Assembly (NCBI GenBank): GCA_964465665.1
Contig: CAYXKM010000292.1
Coordinates: 1 to 44,625, forward strand
Source: JAKEGN01 sp964465665
GTDB taxonomy: Bacteria > Pseudomonadota > Gammaproteobacteria > Steroidobacterales > Woeseiaceae
Length of the DNA stretch: 44,625 bases
Direction of reading: 5' to 3'
Shown in pieces: positions 24,492-33,600 of the stretch. The notes under the pieces are model-generated. The model was not told where the DNA came from. It saw only the letters and a program-made list of their open reading frames with translations, and searched no databases. Made by a program: the position numbers and the translations under genes. The stretch's first letter is position 1, and each line of letters starts with the position of its first letter.

Positions 24492-26942
24492 TCAGGGATC
24501 CGGCGAGCCCGCCTTGATTTTCGCAGCGGATTTTTTCTTCACCTTTTTCTTCTTTGCCGCTTTCTTTCGGGCAGGCTTATTTGCATCTACCGCCACCTCG
24601 GGCGCGTCCTTGGTTACAGCTTTCTTCTTCTTCTGTCCCCGCTTTGCGCGAACCGGAGCGGATGCCAGCAATTCCCTGCATTGCTCCAAAGTCAGCGACT
24701 TCGGCTCGACATCTTTCGGCACTCGCGCGTTCCGGGTCTTGTCCGTGATGTAAGGCCCGTAACGTCCGTTCAGCACCTGGATATTGTCCGCTTCGAAATC
24801 CCGAATGATACGGTTTGCGTCCGCAATCTTTTTTTCCTCGATCAGTTCGACCGCACGTGGCAGTTCAATCGTGTACGGATCATCGTCGCCGCGAATGGAC
24901 ACGTACTTGTCGCCGTAGCGAATATAGGGCCCGAATCGCCCAACGCTCGCTGATACTGCATGGCCATCTTCGGTGACGCCGAGGTTTCTCGGCAACTTGA
25001 AAAGTTCGAGCGCATCGGCGAGCGAGATGTCATTCATCTTCTGCCCGGGCCGGAGTCCCGCGAACTTCGGTTTCTCTTCGTCATCCTTTGTGCCGATCTG
25101 CACGAACGGTCCATAACGGCCCATGCGGACGGTGACAGGCTTGCCACTTTTCGGATCTGTGCCGAGGTCGCGCGCCTGCGCGACTTGTTCGCGGGTCACG
25201 CTCTGCTCTTTGTCGTTGACCAGTTTCGAGAAGGGTTTCCAGAAGCGCTCGAGAAGCGGAATGAGTTCTTTCTCTCCCAGCGATACGGCGTCGAGGTCGT
25301 CCTCCATGCGCGCCGTGAAATCGTAGTCCACGTACTGCGGGAAATGTTCCGTCAGGAATCCGTTCACGATGCGACCGATATCTGTCGGAGTGAAGCGCTT
25401 GCCATCCATATCGACGTATTCGCGAGCCTTCAGCGTGGCAATGATGTTCGCGTAGGTAGATGGCCGGCCGATGCCGTACTCTTCCAGTGTCTTGACCAGG
25501 CTTGCTTCAGTAAATCGCGGCGGTGGTTCGGTGAAGTGCTGCTCTGGGCGCAGCAGGACCAGCTTGATGACATCGCCCTCGCTGATCTCCGGCAGCAGGC
25601 GGTCGCTGTCTTCATCCTCGTTATCGTCCCTGCCTTCCTGGTACACCGCCATGAACCCCGGCTCGACAAGGATCGAACCGTTGGCGCGAAAACGGTGACC
25701 AGTCTCCGAATCGGGGCCCGCGGCGAGCTCTGCAGTTACCGTATCGAATACAGCCGGCACCATCTGGCAGGCCATGGTTCGCTGCCAGATCAGCGTGTAC
25801 AGCTTGTGCTGATCGCTGTCGAGCTTTCCGGTCAGGGATTCCGGCGTGCGCGCAGCCGACGTAGGGCGAATGGCCTCGTGGGCCTCCTGTGCATTTTTGG
25901 ATTTGTTCTTGAACTGAGGCACTTCCTCCGGGAGGCTCGCCGCGCCGTACCGTTCGGCAATGACTTCACGAATTTCTTGGACCGCTATGCTGGCCAGCGT
26001 TACCGAATCCGTGCGCATGTAGCTGATGAGCCCGACATTGTCCTCACCGGGCAGCTCGATGCCCTCATAGAGTTTTTGTGCGACGCGCATCGTCCGCTGC
26101 GTGTTGAACCCGAGCTTGCGTGAGGCCTCCTGTTGCAGCGTCGACGTCGTAAACGGCGCCGCCGGGTTCCGCTTGCGTTGCTTCTTGTCGACGCTGACTG
26201 CGGTCAGCTCGCCATTGGCAGCTGCGAGCACGGTTCTCTCGACCTCGCGGGCCGCAGCTTCATTGCCGAAACTGAACTGCTCGACTTTGTCGCCGCGATA
26301 ACGGACCAGGCGGGAAACGAAAGGCTGGCCGTTCTTGCTGACGTCAGCTTCTATCGACCAGTACTCTCGCGCCTCGAATGCCTCGATCTCGAGTTCGCGT
26401 TCGACAATCATGCGCAGTGCCGGACTTTGGACTCGGCCGGCCGACAGACCACGTTGTACTTTCTTCCAGAGCAAGGGCGAGAGGTTGAATCCCACCAGGT
26501 AGTCGAGTGCGCGCCGTGCCTGCTGGGCACTGACGAGATCGCTGGAAATGCTGCGTGGGTTGTCGATCGCTTCACGAATGGCGTTTTTCGTGATCTCGTG
26601 GAAGACCACGCGGTGCACGGGTTTTCCATTCAACGCCTTTTTTTCCCTGAGCAACTCAGTCAGGTGCCAGGAAATTGCCTCCCCCTCCCGGTCCGGGTCC
26701 GTAGCCAAGTACAGTGCCTCGGATTTTTTCAGCGCCCGAACAATCGCATTAACATGTTTCTCGTTTCGCTCGATGATCTGGTATTTCATCGCGAATCCGT
26801 CGTCCGGGTCGACTGCGCCTTCCTTCGGCACCAGGTCACGCACATGGCCGTACGACGCCATGACGTCGAAGTCATCGCCAAGATACTTGCTGATGGTTTT
26901 CGCTTTCGCGGGCGATTCAACTATGACGAGATTTTTTGCCAT
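24492..26942 (-). CDS. topA: DNA topoisomerase I (type IA)
   Basis: 816 residues from the ATG at 26942 (MAKNLVIVESPAKAKTIS); the 15 upstream codons of the open frame are outside the family. It has an N-terminal TOPRIM domain, acidic YLATDPDREGEAISWHL, the catalytic tyrosine in GLISYMRTDSV (about residue 306) and GRPSTYANIIATL. The C-terminus has no tetracysteine zinc ribbons. It carries repeats of the GRYGPFVQ / GRFGPYIRYG / GRYGPYITD type and ends in a Lys/Ala-rich basic tail. It relaxes negative supercoils. A terminator-like hairpin separates it from smg upstream. Confidence 0.96.
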   Translation of the reverse strand: MAKNLVIVESPAKAKTISKYLGDDFDVMASYGHVRDLVPKEGAVDPDDGFAMKYQIIERNEKHVNAIVRALKKSEALYLATDPDREGEAISWHLTELLREKKALNGKPVHRVVFHEITKNAIREAIDNPRSISSDLVSAQQARRALDYLVGFNLSPLLWKKVQRGLSAGRVQSPALRMIVERELEIEAFEAREYWSIEADVSKNGQPFVSRLVRYRGDKVEQFSFGNEAAAREVERTVLAAANGELTAVSVDKKQRKRNPAAPFTTSTLQQEASRKLGFNTQRTMRVAQKLYEGIELPGEDNVGLISYMRTDSVTLASIAVQEIREVIAERYGAASLPEEVPQFKNKSKNAQEAHEAIRPTSAARTPESLTGKLDSDQHKLYTLIWQRTMACQMVPAVFDTVTAELAAGPDSETGHRFRANGSILVEPGFMAVYQEGRDDNEDEDSDRLLPEISEGDVIKLVLLRPEQHFTEPPPRFTEASLVKTLEEYGIGRPSTYANIIATLKAREYVDMDGKRFTPTDIGRIVNGFLTEHFPQYVDYDFTARMEDDLDAVSLGEKELIPLLERFWKPFSKLVNDKEQSVTREQVAQARDLGTDPKSGKPVTVRMGRYGPFVQIGTKDDEEKPKFAGLRPGQKMNDISLADALELFKLPRNLGVTEDGHAVSASVGRFGPYIRYGDKYVSIRGDDDPYTIELPRAVELIEEKKIADANRIIRDFEADNIQVLNGRYGPYITDKTRNARVPKDVEPKSLTLEQCRELLASAPVRAKRGQKKKKAVTKDAPEVAVDANKPARKKAAKKKKVKKKSAAKIKAGSPDP

Positions 26943-26979
26943 TGACTCGAGCTGTTCCTGAGTACTTGTCTGCCACCAG

Positions 26980-27009
26980 AAACGCAAAACCGCGTTCTGG
27001 GCCGCGGTT
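26980..27009 (-). terminator. Probable terminator after smg, upstream of topA
   Basis: AACCGCG (26988-26994) pairs with CGCGGTT (27003-27009) around an 8-base loop. On the minus strand the stem is followed by TTTTGCGTTT. It would end the LysM/dprA/smg transcript before topA. The U-tract is interrupted, so it may be partial. Confidence 0.5.
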
Positions 27010-27082
27010 GAATTACATGCTCGTCAACAGCATGTCAAGCAAATTACTACAATCGATGAATCGGGGCTGAGGAAATTTTCAC

Positions 27083-27559
27083 TCAGTGGATTGCGCTTGC
27101 GTCCTCGTCAAAAACCAGATCTTCCATGCGTGCGTAGGCCTGCTCCTGCCCCGGCTGGCTGAAGAGCACCATCAAAACGACCCACTTTACCTGTTCGACA
27201 TCGATGTCGGGTGTATCGAGGGCAAGCAGGCGGTCGATGAGGATTTCGCGCTGCAACGGCGAGAGAATTCCGATCTGTTCGAGATACGTGATGAAACCGC
27301 GGCAGGCGACATCCAGACGGCCCTGTTCGATATCGTTGTAGATCCGTGTGCCGTGTACGGTTTGTGTGCTGTGAGGCCGGGCTTTGTGATGCTCCGTCAG
27401 GCCATCGAGCCAGTCGAGCGCGCGATCGATTTCGAGATCGCCAAAGCCGGCACGCGCAAGCTCGTCACGCAAGACTTTCTGATCGGGCTCCGGCTCTTCC
27501 TCAGCGTCGATGTAGGTCTCGAACAGATACATCAGAACGTCGAGTACATTTTCTTTCAT
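27083..27559 (-). CDS. smg: Smg family protein (DUF494)
   Basis: 158 residues. It begins MKENVLDVLMYLFETYIDAE and contains LRDELARAGFGDLEIDRALD and LDTPDIDVEQVKWVVLMVLF, all characteristic of the DUF494/Smg family. The family is always found beside dprA and topA in beta- and gammaproteobacteria, and its biochemical role is unknown. It starts 15 bases after the dprA stop, so it is co-transcribed with dprA. Confidence 0.93.
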   Translation of the reverse strand: MKENVLDVLMYLFETYIDAEEEPEPDQKVLRDELARAGFGDLEIDRALDWLDGLTEHHKARPHSTQTVHGTRIYNDIEQGRLDVACRGFITYLEQIGILSPLQREILIDRLLALDTPDIDVEQVKWVVLMVLFSQPGQEQAYARMEDLVFDEDASAIH

Positions 27560-27574
27560 GCCTGGAGCTTCTCC

Positions 27575-28666
27575 TCAGTCATCCTTCCTGAGCTGTGAGT
27601 ATCGGCCGCCGGATTGGGTTTCGATTTTTCCCTCAAGCTCCAGGATCAGAAGCATGGAGGAAACCTGCGCGATCGTCAATCCGGACCGTTGTGCCAGTTC
27701 ATCGGCGGTTGCGGGATCGTAACCCAGAACATCAAGCAACGCTTGATACTCGGGATCGACCGCTGCAGGAATCGCTGGCGTAATCTCCGACTCGGCATTT
27801 TGCATAAGGTGTCCGGCCAGCGACCCGAGCTCATTGACAATATCCTCAGCGCTTTCCACAAGTTTTGCGCCCTGCCGTATCAGCTTATGACAACCACGCG
27901 ACATCGGGTTGTGAATAGAGCCCGGAATTGCGAACACTTCACGGCCCTGTTCCGATGCAAGCCGGGCGGTGATCAGGGAACCACTCTGGCGCGCAGCCTC
28001 GACCACCAGCGTGCCGAGCGCCAACGCGCTGATCAGGCGGTTGCGCTGCGGGAAATGTTCCTTGAGCGGCGGGCCGCCAAGCGGGTACTCGGAAATGAGT
28101 GCGCCGTGCGCGGCGATCCGGTGAGCCAGTTCCCGGTTCGCTGCCGGGTATACGCGGTCTATGCCGTTGCCGAGCACTGCAATCGTCATGGCATTGGCCT
28201 CCAGCGCGCCACTGTGTGCGGCGGTATCGATACCCTGCGCAAGACCACTGACGATGCAGAAACCGCAGCCTCCAAGGTACTTTGCAAACTCATAGGCATT
28301 TTGCGCACCACCTCGCGTGGGGTTGCGGCTGCCCACGATCGCGAGAGCCGGAAGGTTCAATGCGCCGCAATTCCCTGCGACGTATAAAAGAGTGGGTGCG
28401 CCAGGAATCTGCCGCATGAGCTCCGGATAATCGGGTGATTCCGGGTGAACAAGGTAATGCGTTTCCGCACGGAGCCATTCGCGGACCGCACTGATACGCG
28501 TCTCATCCGGCCGCAGAATCGCATCGCGCGCGGCCTCCGGCAGGGCATTGCGACTGGCTGCAACTATAGTTGCGGCGTTGCCGTGCTCTTGCAGCAGCAG
28601 CGCCAGTTCATCGCCGCGCAAGGTCGCCATGCTGAGGACCAGCCACGCCCTGTCCGTGTCATTCAA
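27575..28666 (-). CDS. dprA: DNA-processing protein DprA (Smf)
   Basis: 363 residues. An N-terminal SAM-like helical region is followed by the Rossmann-like core with LAIVGSRNPTRGG, FCIVSGLAQGIDTAAHSGAL, TIAVLGNGIDRVYPAANREL, SEYPLGGPPLKEHFPQRNR and QSGSLITARLASEQGREVFA. A C-terminal winged helix (about 300-360) ends the protein. DprA protects incoming single-stranded DNA and loads RecA during natural transformation. Its presence does not prove competence, as the gene is widespread. Confidence 0.95.
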   Translation of the reverse strand: MNDTDRAWLVLSMATLRGDELALLLQEHGNAATIVAASRNALPEAARDAILRPDETRISAVREWLRAETHYLVHPESPDYPELMRQIPGAPTLLYVAGNCGALNLPALAIVGSRNPTRGGAQNAYEFAKYLGGCGFCIVSGLAQGIDTAAHSGALEANAMTIAVLGNGIDRVYPAANRELAHRIAAHGALISEYPLGGPPLKEHFPQRNRLISALALGTLVVEAARQSGSLITARLASEQGREVFAIPGSIHNPMSRGCHKLIRQGAKLVESAEDIVNELGSLAGHLMQNAESEITPAIPAAVDPEYQALLDVLGYDPATADELAQRSGLTIAQVSSMLLILELEGKIETQSGGRYSQLRKDD

Positions 28667-28713
28667 CGAAAGGTCTCCACTGCATCAGCCTGAGGCAGCC
28701 AGATTTTCAGCCG

Positions 28714-28755
28714 CAAAAAAAGCGGCGCTCCCGCACCGAGAGCGCCGCTTTTACG
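28714..28755 (-). terminator. Strong rho-independent terminator after the LysM gene
   Basis: A 12-base perfect stem, AAAGCGGCGCTC (28719-28730) with GAGCGCCGCTTT (28740-28751), 9-base loop. On the minus strand it is followed by seven T residues. It lies just beyond the stop of the LysM-domain gene and separates that gene from dprA. Confidence 0.93.
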
Positions 28756-28765
28756 AGAGCCCTTT

Positions 28766-29989
28766 TCAGTTCGGGTTGCGAACCGCGTCGAGTATATGAA
28801 TATCGCTGGTTGCCCGGACCACCAGTCCATAACCGATACGGTCATACACCTTGAATACCATGATGGTACCGGCTTGTTCGTCGGGCAACTTGACCTTTTC
28901 CCCGCCAAACATCGAGATACTGCCCATCAGCCCACCACCCGCAAAACGGTCGCGCACTTCCTCGCCGGCCTGGAAAACGCTAAGGATGTCGCCGGGGGCA
29001 AGGCCGTCTCGCGCGCCGCGATTCATCACTACGACCTGGTACTGGCCGATCAGCGCAACACCGTCGACCACGGAAATAATCCTGCCGTCGATCTGGCTGT
29101 CCGGCGCTTTCGGGAAGAAATTGAGTGGTATGTCAACCGACTCGGGGAGCAGGCGGTCGCCCGCATTGGCTTCACGGTTTGTGTCGTGCAGCGCCACCGT
29201 TGCCGGATCTCCCCCGCGTGACAGCGAGCCCTCGCCGACATAAATTCCGGAGTAGCCCAGGACTTTGCCATCGTCCGGGTCCGTGAGTTCATCGCCGATC
29301 TTGACGACGCTGTAACGGGTACCGGTCGGTGCTGCTCTTCCGCCGCGCACGTAGATTTCATTGCCGGCAGCACCGAGCAAGTGGTCGCCGCGAACCGACA
29401 GAATATAAGGAAGTGCGGATATCTGGTCTTTCTCGAGCACCATGCCCTTTGAGAGGAACGCCGCGATCTGCTCGTACGGAATGCTGGTGATCGCTTCGGT
29501 CAGCGGCGTGATGCGAGCCTGCGGCGACAATCGATAGGTCGATGCACGTATGTTGGTGATGCGCTGTTCGCCGTCGATGGTGACCAGCGCGAGAACATCA
29601 CCCGGATATATAAGGTGAGGATTCTCGACCTGCGGATTGATGTACCACACTTCCGGCCAGTACCACGGATCCTTGAGGAACGTCGCGGCGATATCCCAGA
29701 GTGTGTCCCCAACCCGCACTACGTATTCGTCCGGATGATTGTCGGCGAGCGGTACGGATCGGCTCTCCTGCACCAACACGGGTTGGTTGCTCATCGCAAC
29801 CGGCGCGGTCGACGCGCCCGGATCCATGGAACTCGCACTTCCGCCCGATGGTACGCTTCGGCTTACGGCCGGAGCCGGAATTTCCTCATCATCGTTGAAA
29901 GGGTTGAGTGAGCAACCGGCCAGTGCTGCGGCCAGACCGATAACAGCCAGTTGCCGACCGACTGATAAGCAATTTTTGCGGGAAAACAT
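28766..29989 (-). CDS. LysM-domain lipoprotein
   Basis: 407 residues from the ATG at 29989, chosen because it gives a compact lipoprotein signal (basic start, GRQLAVIGLAAALAGC with lipobox L-A-G-C). ATGs or GTG-type starts upstream at 30007 and 30088 are also open. One LysM domain is clear: YVVRVGDTLWDIAATFLKD and WYINPQVENPHLIYPGDVL. About 280 residues of conserved beta-rich domain follow. Families of this type sit upstream of dprA in many gammaproteobacteria and probably bind peptidoglycan; the exact role is unknown. It is divergent from def. Confidence 0.88.
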   Translation of the reverse strand: MFSRKNCLSVGRQLAVIGLAAALAGCSLNPFNDDEEIPAPAVSRSVPSGGSASSMDPGASTAPVAMSNQPVLVQESRSVPLADNHPDEYVVRVGDTLWDIAATFLKDPWYWPEVWYINPQVENPHLIYPGDVLALVTIDGEQRITNIRASTYRLSPQARITPLTEAITSIPYEQIAAFLSKGMVLEKDQISALPYILSVRGDHLLGAAGNEIYVRGGRAAPTGTRYSVVKIGDELTDPDDGKVLGYSGIYVGEGSLSRGGDPATVALHDTNREANAGDRLLPESVDIPLNFFPKAPDSQIDGRIISVVDGVALIGQYQVVVMNRGARDGLAPGDILSVFQAGEEVRDRFAGGGLMGSISMFGGEKVKLPDEQAGTIMVFKVYDRIGYGLVVRATSDIHILDAVRNPN

Positions 29990-30020
29990 GATTGACGGTT
30001 GCTCCATCACAATGATCCAA

Positions 30021-30049
30021 GGCTGCCGGGTGGCAGGCGTTGCTATAAT
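30021..30049 (+). promoter_or_regulatory. Extended -10 promoter upstream of def-fmt-rsmB
   Basis: TGCTATAAT at 30041-30049 is a perfect TATAAT with the TGn extension. The -35 region 17 bases upstream (GGCTGC at 30021-30026) is poor, as is usual for extended -10 promoters. It would start transcription near 30056, leaving a leader of about 157 bases before the def ATG. Confidence 0.6.
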
Positions 30050-30132
30050 ATGTCGTGTCGACGCCGGGCGGGCTGCCAAACGCGTCACAATTCCGCGCCT
30101 GCAGGGACCGATTGGCCCGTTTTCCAGGCCGC

Positions 30133-30162
30133 ATTGTCTGACATCTTATTCAATTAAGTCAA
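30133..30162 (-). promoter_or_regulatory. Candidate sigma-70 promoter for the LysM gene
   Basis: On the minus strand TTGACT (30162-30157), an 18-base spacer and GACAAT (30138-30133) match the consensus at 5/6 and 4/6 positions. It would transcribe toward the LysM gene, overlapping the divergent def promoter region. Weak evidence. Confidence 0.3.
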
Positions 30163-30213
30163 TTATTTAGGTCGAGTTTGTAGGAACTTACACGAGTTTT
30201 CACCGGGCAAAAT

Positions 30214-30735
30214 ATGGCAAAACTGAGAATTTTGGAATTTCCCGACCCCAGGCTCCGCACCCGGGCGGCCGCGGTTGAGGTCGTTGACGATCGGCTGCGC
30301 CAGCTCGCCGACGACATGTTCGAAACCATGTACGCGGCTCCCGGCATCGGGCTTGCGGCAACCCAGGTCGACGTACACCAGCGCCTGCTGGTGGTCGACG
30401 TTTCCACCGACAAAACCGACCCGCATGTGTTGATCAACCCGGAGATACTGCAGAAGGACGGCGTGGCCGTGACCGAGGAAGGGTGCCTGTCGGTACCGGG
30501 CTACTTCGACGAAGTGGAACGCGCCGGGCATATCCGGGTGCGCTACCTGGACCGCAACGGGCAGCCGGTGGAACGCGACATGGAGGGCCTGCTCGCCGTT
30601 TGCGTGCAGCACGAGATGGATCATCTCGAGGGCCGACTGTTCGTCGACTACCTATCGGAAGCGAAGCGCCAGCGCATCCGCAAGCGCCTGGTCAAGGACC
30701 GCCGCGAACAATCGACGTCTGCAGCGGTACTCTGA
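30214..30735 (+). CDS. def: Peptide deformylase
   Basis: 173 residues with all three deformylase motifs: GIGLAATQVD (motif I), EEGCLSVPG (motif II, metal-binding Cys) and QHEMDHLEG (motif III, HExxH). It removes the N-formyl group from nascent proteins. It is the first gene of the def-fmt-rsmB-DUF4390-ntrY-ntrX run, with 22 bases to fmt. The metal ligands are intact and the length is normal. Confidence 0.97.
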   Translation: MAKLRILEFPDPRLRTRAAAVEVVDDRLRQLADDMFETMYAAPGIGLAATQVDVHQRLLVVDVSTDKTDPHVLINPEILQKDGVAVTEEGCLSVPGYFDEVERAGHIRVRYLDRNGQPVERDMEGLLAVCVQHEMDHLEGRLFVDYLSEAKRQRIRKRLVKDRREQSTSAAVL

Positions 30736-30757
30736 TCGCCGCCACTGCATTGCTGCG

Positions 30758-31681
30758 ATGAAGATCCTGTTTGCCGGCACGCCGGAGTTCGCGCGCGAGT
30801 CGCTGCGGGCATTGGTCGCGGCCGGCCGCACTCCGTCGCTCGCACTGACGCAGCCGGACCGCCCCGCCGGCCGTGGCAAACAGCTCGCGGCAAGCGCGGT
30901 GAAGAAGTTCGCTGTGCAGCGGAACATTCCGGTTTGGCAACCGGCGACGCTCAAAGACAGCGCCGCAGTTTCCAGGCTGGCATCGGAGCAACCCGATGTC
31001 ATCATCGTTGCGGCGTACGGCTTGCTTTTGCCGCAGGCCGTGCTTGATATACCGCGTTGCGGTTGCATCAACGTGCACGCTTCATTGCTGCCCCGCTGGC
31101 GAGGCGCATCGCCGATCCAGGCAGCGATACTGGCCGGCGATACACACACCGGCGTGAGCCTCATGCAGATGCAGGCCGGACTCGACAGCGGGCCGGTCCT
31201 TGCCGCCGCATCATTAGCGATCGTGCCTGAAGAAACTGCGGGCTCCCTGCAACAGCGTCTGGCCGTCCTCGGCGGCGAACTCCTGGTCAGGATGTTGCCG
31301 GCAATACTTCAGCAGACCTGCAAAGCAGTGCCGCAGGATCCGGATCTCGTAACCATCGCGGGCAAGATTCGCACGCAAGACGCCATGCTCGACTGGCGCA
31401 AGCCGGCAGATGTCAATGCGCGCAAGGTTCGCGCCTACAGTCCGCAGCCGGGAGCATGGTTTGCGTTCGGCAATGAGCGCATCAAGTGCTGGGCGGCGAA
31501 ACCGGTCGAGTCGACAGACGCCGCGCCGGGCACGGTGATCGCTTCGGGCAGGGACGGCATGGAAGTGGCCTGCAGTCATGGCGCCCTGCGCCTGACGGAA
31601 GTGCAGCGTGCGGGCGGGCGGCGTGTTCGTGGTGATGAACTCGCCGCGCACCTGAACCTACCCGGCAAACAGTTGCTCTGA
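30758..31681 (+). CDS. fmt: Methionyl-tRNA formyltransferase
   Basis: 307 residues. It starts with KILFAGTPEFARESLRAL, has the formyl-folate site HASLLPRWRGASPIQAAIL with the catalytic Asn-x-His region CINVHAS, and TGVSLMQMQAGLDSGPVL. A C-terminal OB-like domain follows from about 205. It formylates initiator Met-tRNA, the partner reaction of deformylase encoded just upstream. The rsmB gene follows after 6 bases. Confidence 0.97.
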   Translation: MKILFAGTPEFARESLRALVAAGRTPSLALTQPDRPAGRGKQLAASAVKKFAVQRNIPVWQPATLKDSAAVSRLASEQPDVIIVAAYGLLLPQAVLDIPRCGCINVHASLLPRWRGASPIQAAILAGDTHTGVSLMQMQAGLDSGPVLAAASLAIVPEETAGSLQQRLAVLGGELLVRMLPAILQQTCKAVPQDPDLVTIAGKIRTQDAMLDWRKPADVNARKVRAYSPQPGAWFAFGNERIKCWAAKPVESTDAAPGTVIASGRDGMEVACSHGALRLTEVQRAGGRRVRGDELAAHLNLPGKQLL

Positions 31682-31687
31682 TACAGC

Positions 31688-33028
31688 ATGTCGGATGCAA
31701 GCAAAGGGGCGAAACTCCGCGCCAGTGCCGCGACCGTGGTCGAGCGCGTGGTGCGCGACGGCCGCAATCTCGACGTTGCGCTCGGCGAGGTGCAGGTGGC
31801 CGAAAGCGAGATGCCACTGCTTCGCATGCTGTGCTACGGCACGATCCGGCATCACTGGCGGCTGCGCGCGCATCTGGCTGCACTACTCGATCGTCCACTC
31901 AAATCGCGAGATCGCATCATCGAGTCGTTGCTCGCAATCGGTCTTTTTCAACTGACTGACACACGGGTGCCCGACCATGCGGCAGTTTCCATGACGGTGG
32001 AGGCGGCTCGCGTATTGCGACGCCCGGCCTACGCCGGCCTGATCAACGCCGTGTTGCGAAACTTTCGACGGAAAAATCCCGACATCTCGTCCAACGAAGA
32101 AGCAGCCCTCAATCATCCGCAGTGGTTGATCGACGCGCTCAGAAAGGACTGGCCGGGCGACTGGCGCACAATCGCCGGGGCAAACAACGACCGGGCGCCG
32201 ATGTGGTTGCGGGTCAATCCCCGGCAGACCACGGCGGAGGACTACGCCGGGCTCATGCAGCTCGCGGAGAGTCTTCCGGCCGCAACGACCCTGCCGGGCT
32301 TCGGGCAGGCATTGCGGCTCGACCGTCCCGTCGAGGTAGCGGAGCTGCCCGGATTTCTCGATGGCCGCGTATCGGTGCAGGACGCCGCCGCGCAGATCGC
32401 GGCACCGTGGCTGCTGGCCGACGGCGGCCGTCGCATACTGGATGCCTGCGCGGCCCCCGGGGGAAAAACCGGGCATCTGCTCGAGCTCGCCGCCGAGGGG
32501 GCGACAGTGACGGCTATCGATCCGGACGAGGAAAGGCTGCGCGACCTCAGCGACAACCTGCGGCGACTGAGGCTCCGTGCAACCGTTGTCTGCGCGGATG
32601 CATCAAATCCGCAAGCCTGGTGGGATGGGCAGGCCTACGATCGCATCCTGGTCGATGCCCCGTGCTCGGCAACCGGTGTGATCCGTCGCCACCCGGACAT
32701 CCGACTGCTGCGCCGGCCTGGCGATATCCCTGGCCTGGCAAGTCAGCAACGGCGCCTGCTGGCGGCCCTGTGGCCGCTGCTCGCACCGGCTGGCCGCTTG
32801 CTGTACGTAACTTGTTCGGTTTTGCAGGAAGAGAACGATTCGGTCGTACAGGATTTCCTCGCTCATCACCCCGATGCGGTCGAAAACCCTGTGTTGCCAA
32901 ATTACAACATCCGCGATCTAATGCGTCGAAAGGTATTGGGCTTCCAGGTGCTGCCCGGGAGCGCGGGGCTGGACGGCTTCTACTACGCCTGTCTCGACAA
33001 AGACCCGGGAATGACTGATTCAAGATGA
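31688..33028 (+). CDS. rsmB: 16S rRNA m5C967 methyltransferase RsmB
   Basis: 446 residues: an N-terminal NusB-like helical domain (residues 1-140) and a C-terminal SAM methyltransferase. The binding loop is DACAAPGGKTGHLLELA, and the two catalytic cysteines are in VDAPCSATGVIRRHPDI and YVTCSVLQEEND. It methylates C967 of 16S rRNA. Its stop overlaps the start of the DUF4390 gene (ATGA), and the order def-fmt-rsmB is conserved across proteobacteria. Confidence 0.96.
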   Translation: MSDASKGAKLRASAATVVERVVRDGRNLDVALGEVQVAESEMPLLRMLCYGTIRHHWRLRAHLAALLDRPLKSRDRIIESLLAIGLFQLTDTRVPDHAAVSMTVEAARVLRRPAYAGLINAVLRNFRRKNPDISSNEEAALNHPQWLIDALRKDWPGDWRTIAGANNDRAPMWLRVNPRQTTAEDYAGLMQLAESLPAATTLPGFGQALRLDRPVEVAELPGFLDGRVSVQDAAAQIAAPWLLADGGRRILDACAAPGGKTGHLLELAAEGATVTAIDPDEERLRDLSDNLRRLRLRATVVCADASNPQAWWDGQAYDRILVDAPCSATGVIRRHPDIRLLRRPGDIPGLASQQRRLLAALWPLLAPAGRLLYVTCSVLQEENDSVVQDFLAHHPDAVENPVLPNYNIRDLMRRKVLGFQVLPGSAGLDGFYYACLDKDPGMTDSR

Positions 33029-33600
33029 CTGGACCACGGACAATTGTCGCCTGCCTGCTCGGCATCTTCGCGTTCGCTCCGCTGGTGGCGCAGGATGCGC
33101 CGGGCCGCGAGGGCTATTTCGATATCCGTTCGGCCTCGACATCGCTGGTCGACGGTGTGCACCAGCTCGAGGCGCGTCTGCAACTGGTGCTAAGCGATGA
33201 TGCGCTCGACGCATTGAACAGCGGGGTCGCTCTGCGCATCGAACTGAACCTCGATGTAATTCGCGTGCGGCGATTCATTCCGGATGCTGTGGAAGCAGAA
33301 CTCGTGTGGCAGTATGAACTCGAGTACCGGCCGCTCAGCCAGCGTTACATCGTGCGCAACGTGAACAGCGGAATCCTCGATTCGTACGCGACACTTTACT
33401 CGGCGCTCAACAACCTCGGCCGCATCCAGGGCCTTCCGGTAATCGACGATTCCGTACTCTCGTCGGACAGCAGGTACAGGATCCGGCTGAGGTCCGCGCT
33501 AAGCACGCAACAATACCCGGCGCCGCTACGAATAATTTTCTTCTGGCGCGATGAGTGGCAACTGAAAAGCGACTGGTTCGAATGGTACCTCGACAGATAA
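33025..33600 (+). CDS. DUF4390 exported protein
   Basis: 191 residues with a signal peptide (TIVACLLGIFAFAPLVAQDA). A beta-rich body includes FDIRSASTSLVDGVHQLEAR and LEYRPLSQRYIVRNVNSGIL and ends FFWRDEWQLKSDWFEWYLDR. It matches DUF4390, found between rsmB and ntrY in many beta- and gammaproteobacteria. The function is unknown; position suggests a periplasmic accessory to the NtrY sensor. It overlaps both neighbours' coding ends, so translation is coupled. Confidence 0.88.
   Translation: MTGPRTIVACLLGIFAFAPLVAQDAPGREGYFDIRSASTSLVDGVHQLEARLQLVLSDDALDALNSGVALRIELNLDVIRVRRFIPDAVEAELVWQYELEYRPLSQRYIVRNVNSGILDSYATLYSALNNLGRIQGLPVIDDSVLSSDSRYRIRLRSALSTQQYPAPLRIIFFWRDEWQLKSDWFEWYLDR

Noticed and set aside
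26943..26987. 15 extra codons upstream of topA
   Set aside because: The MAKNLVIVESPAK start is universal in TopA.
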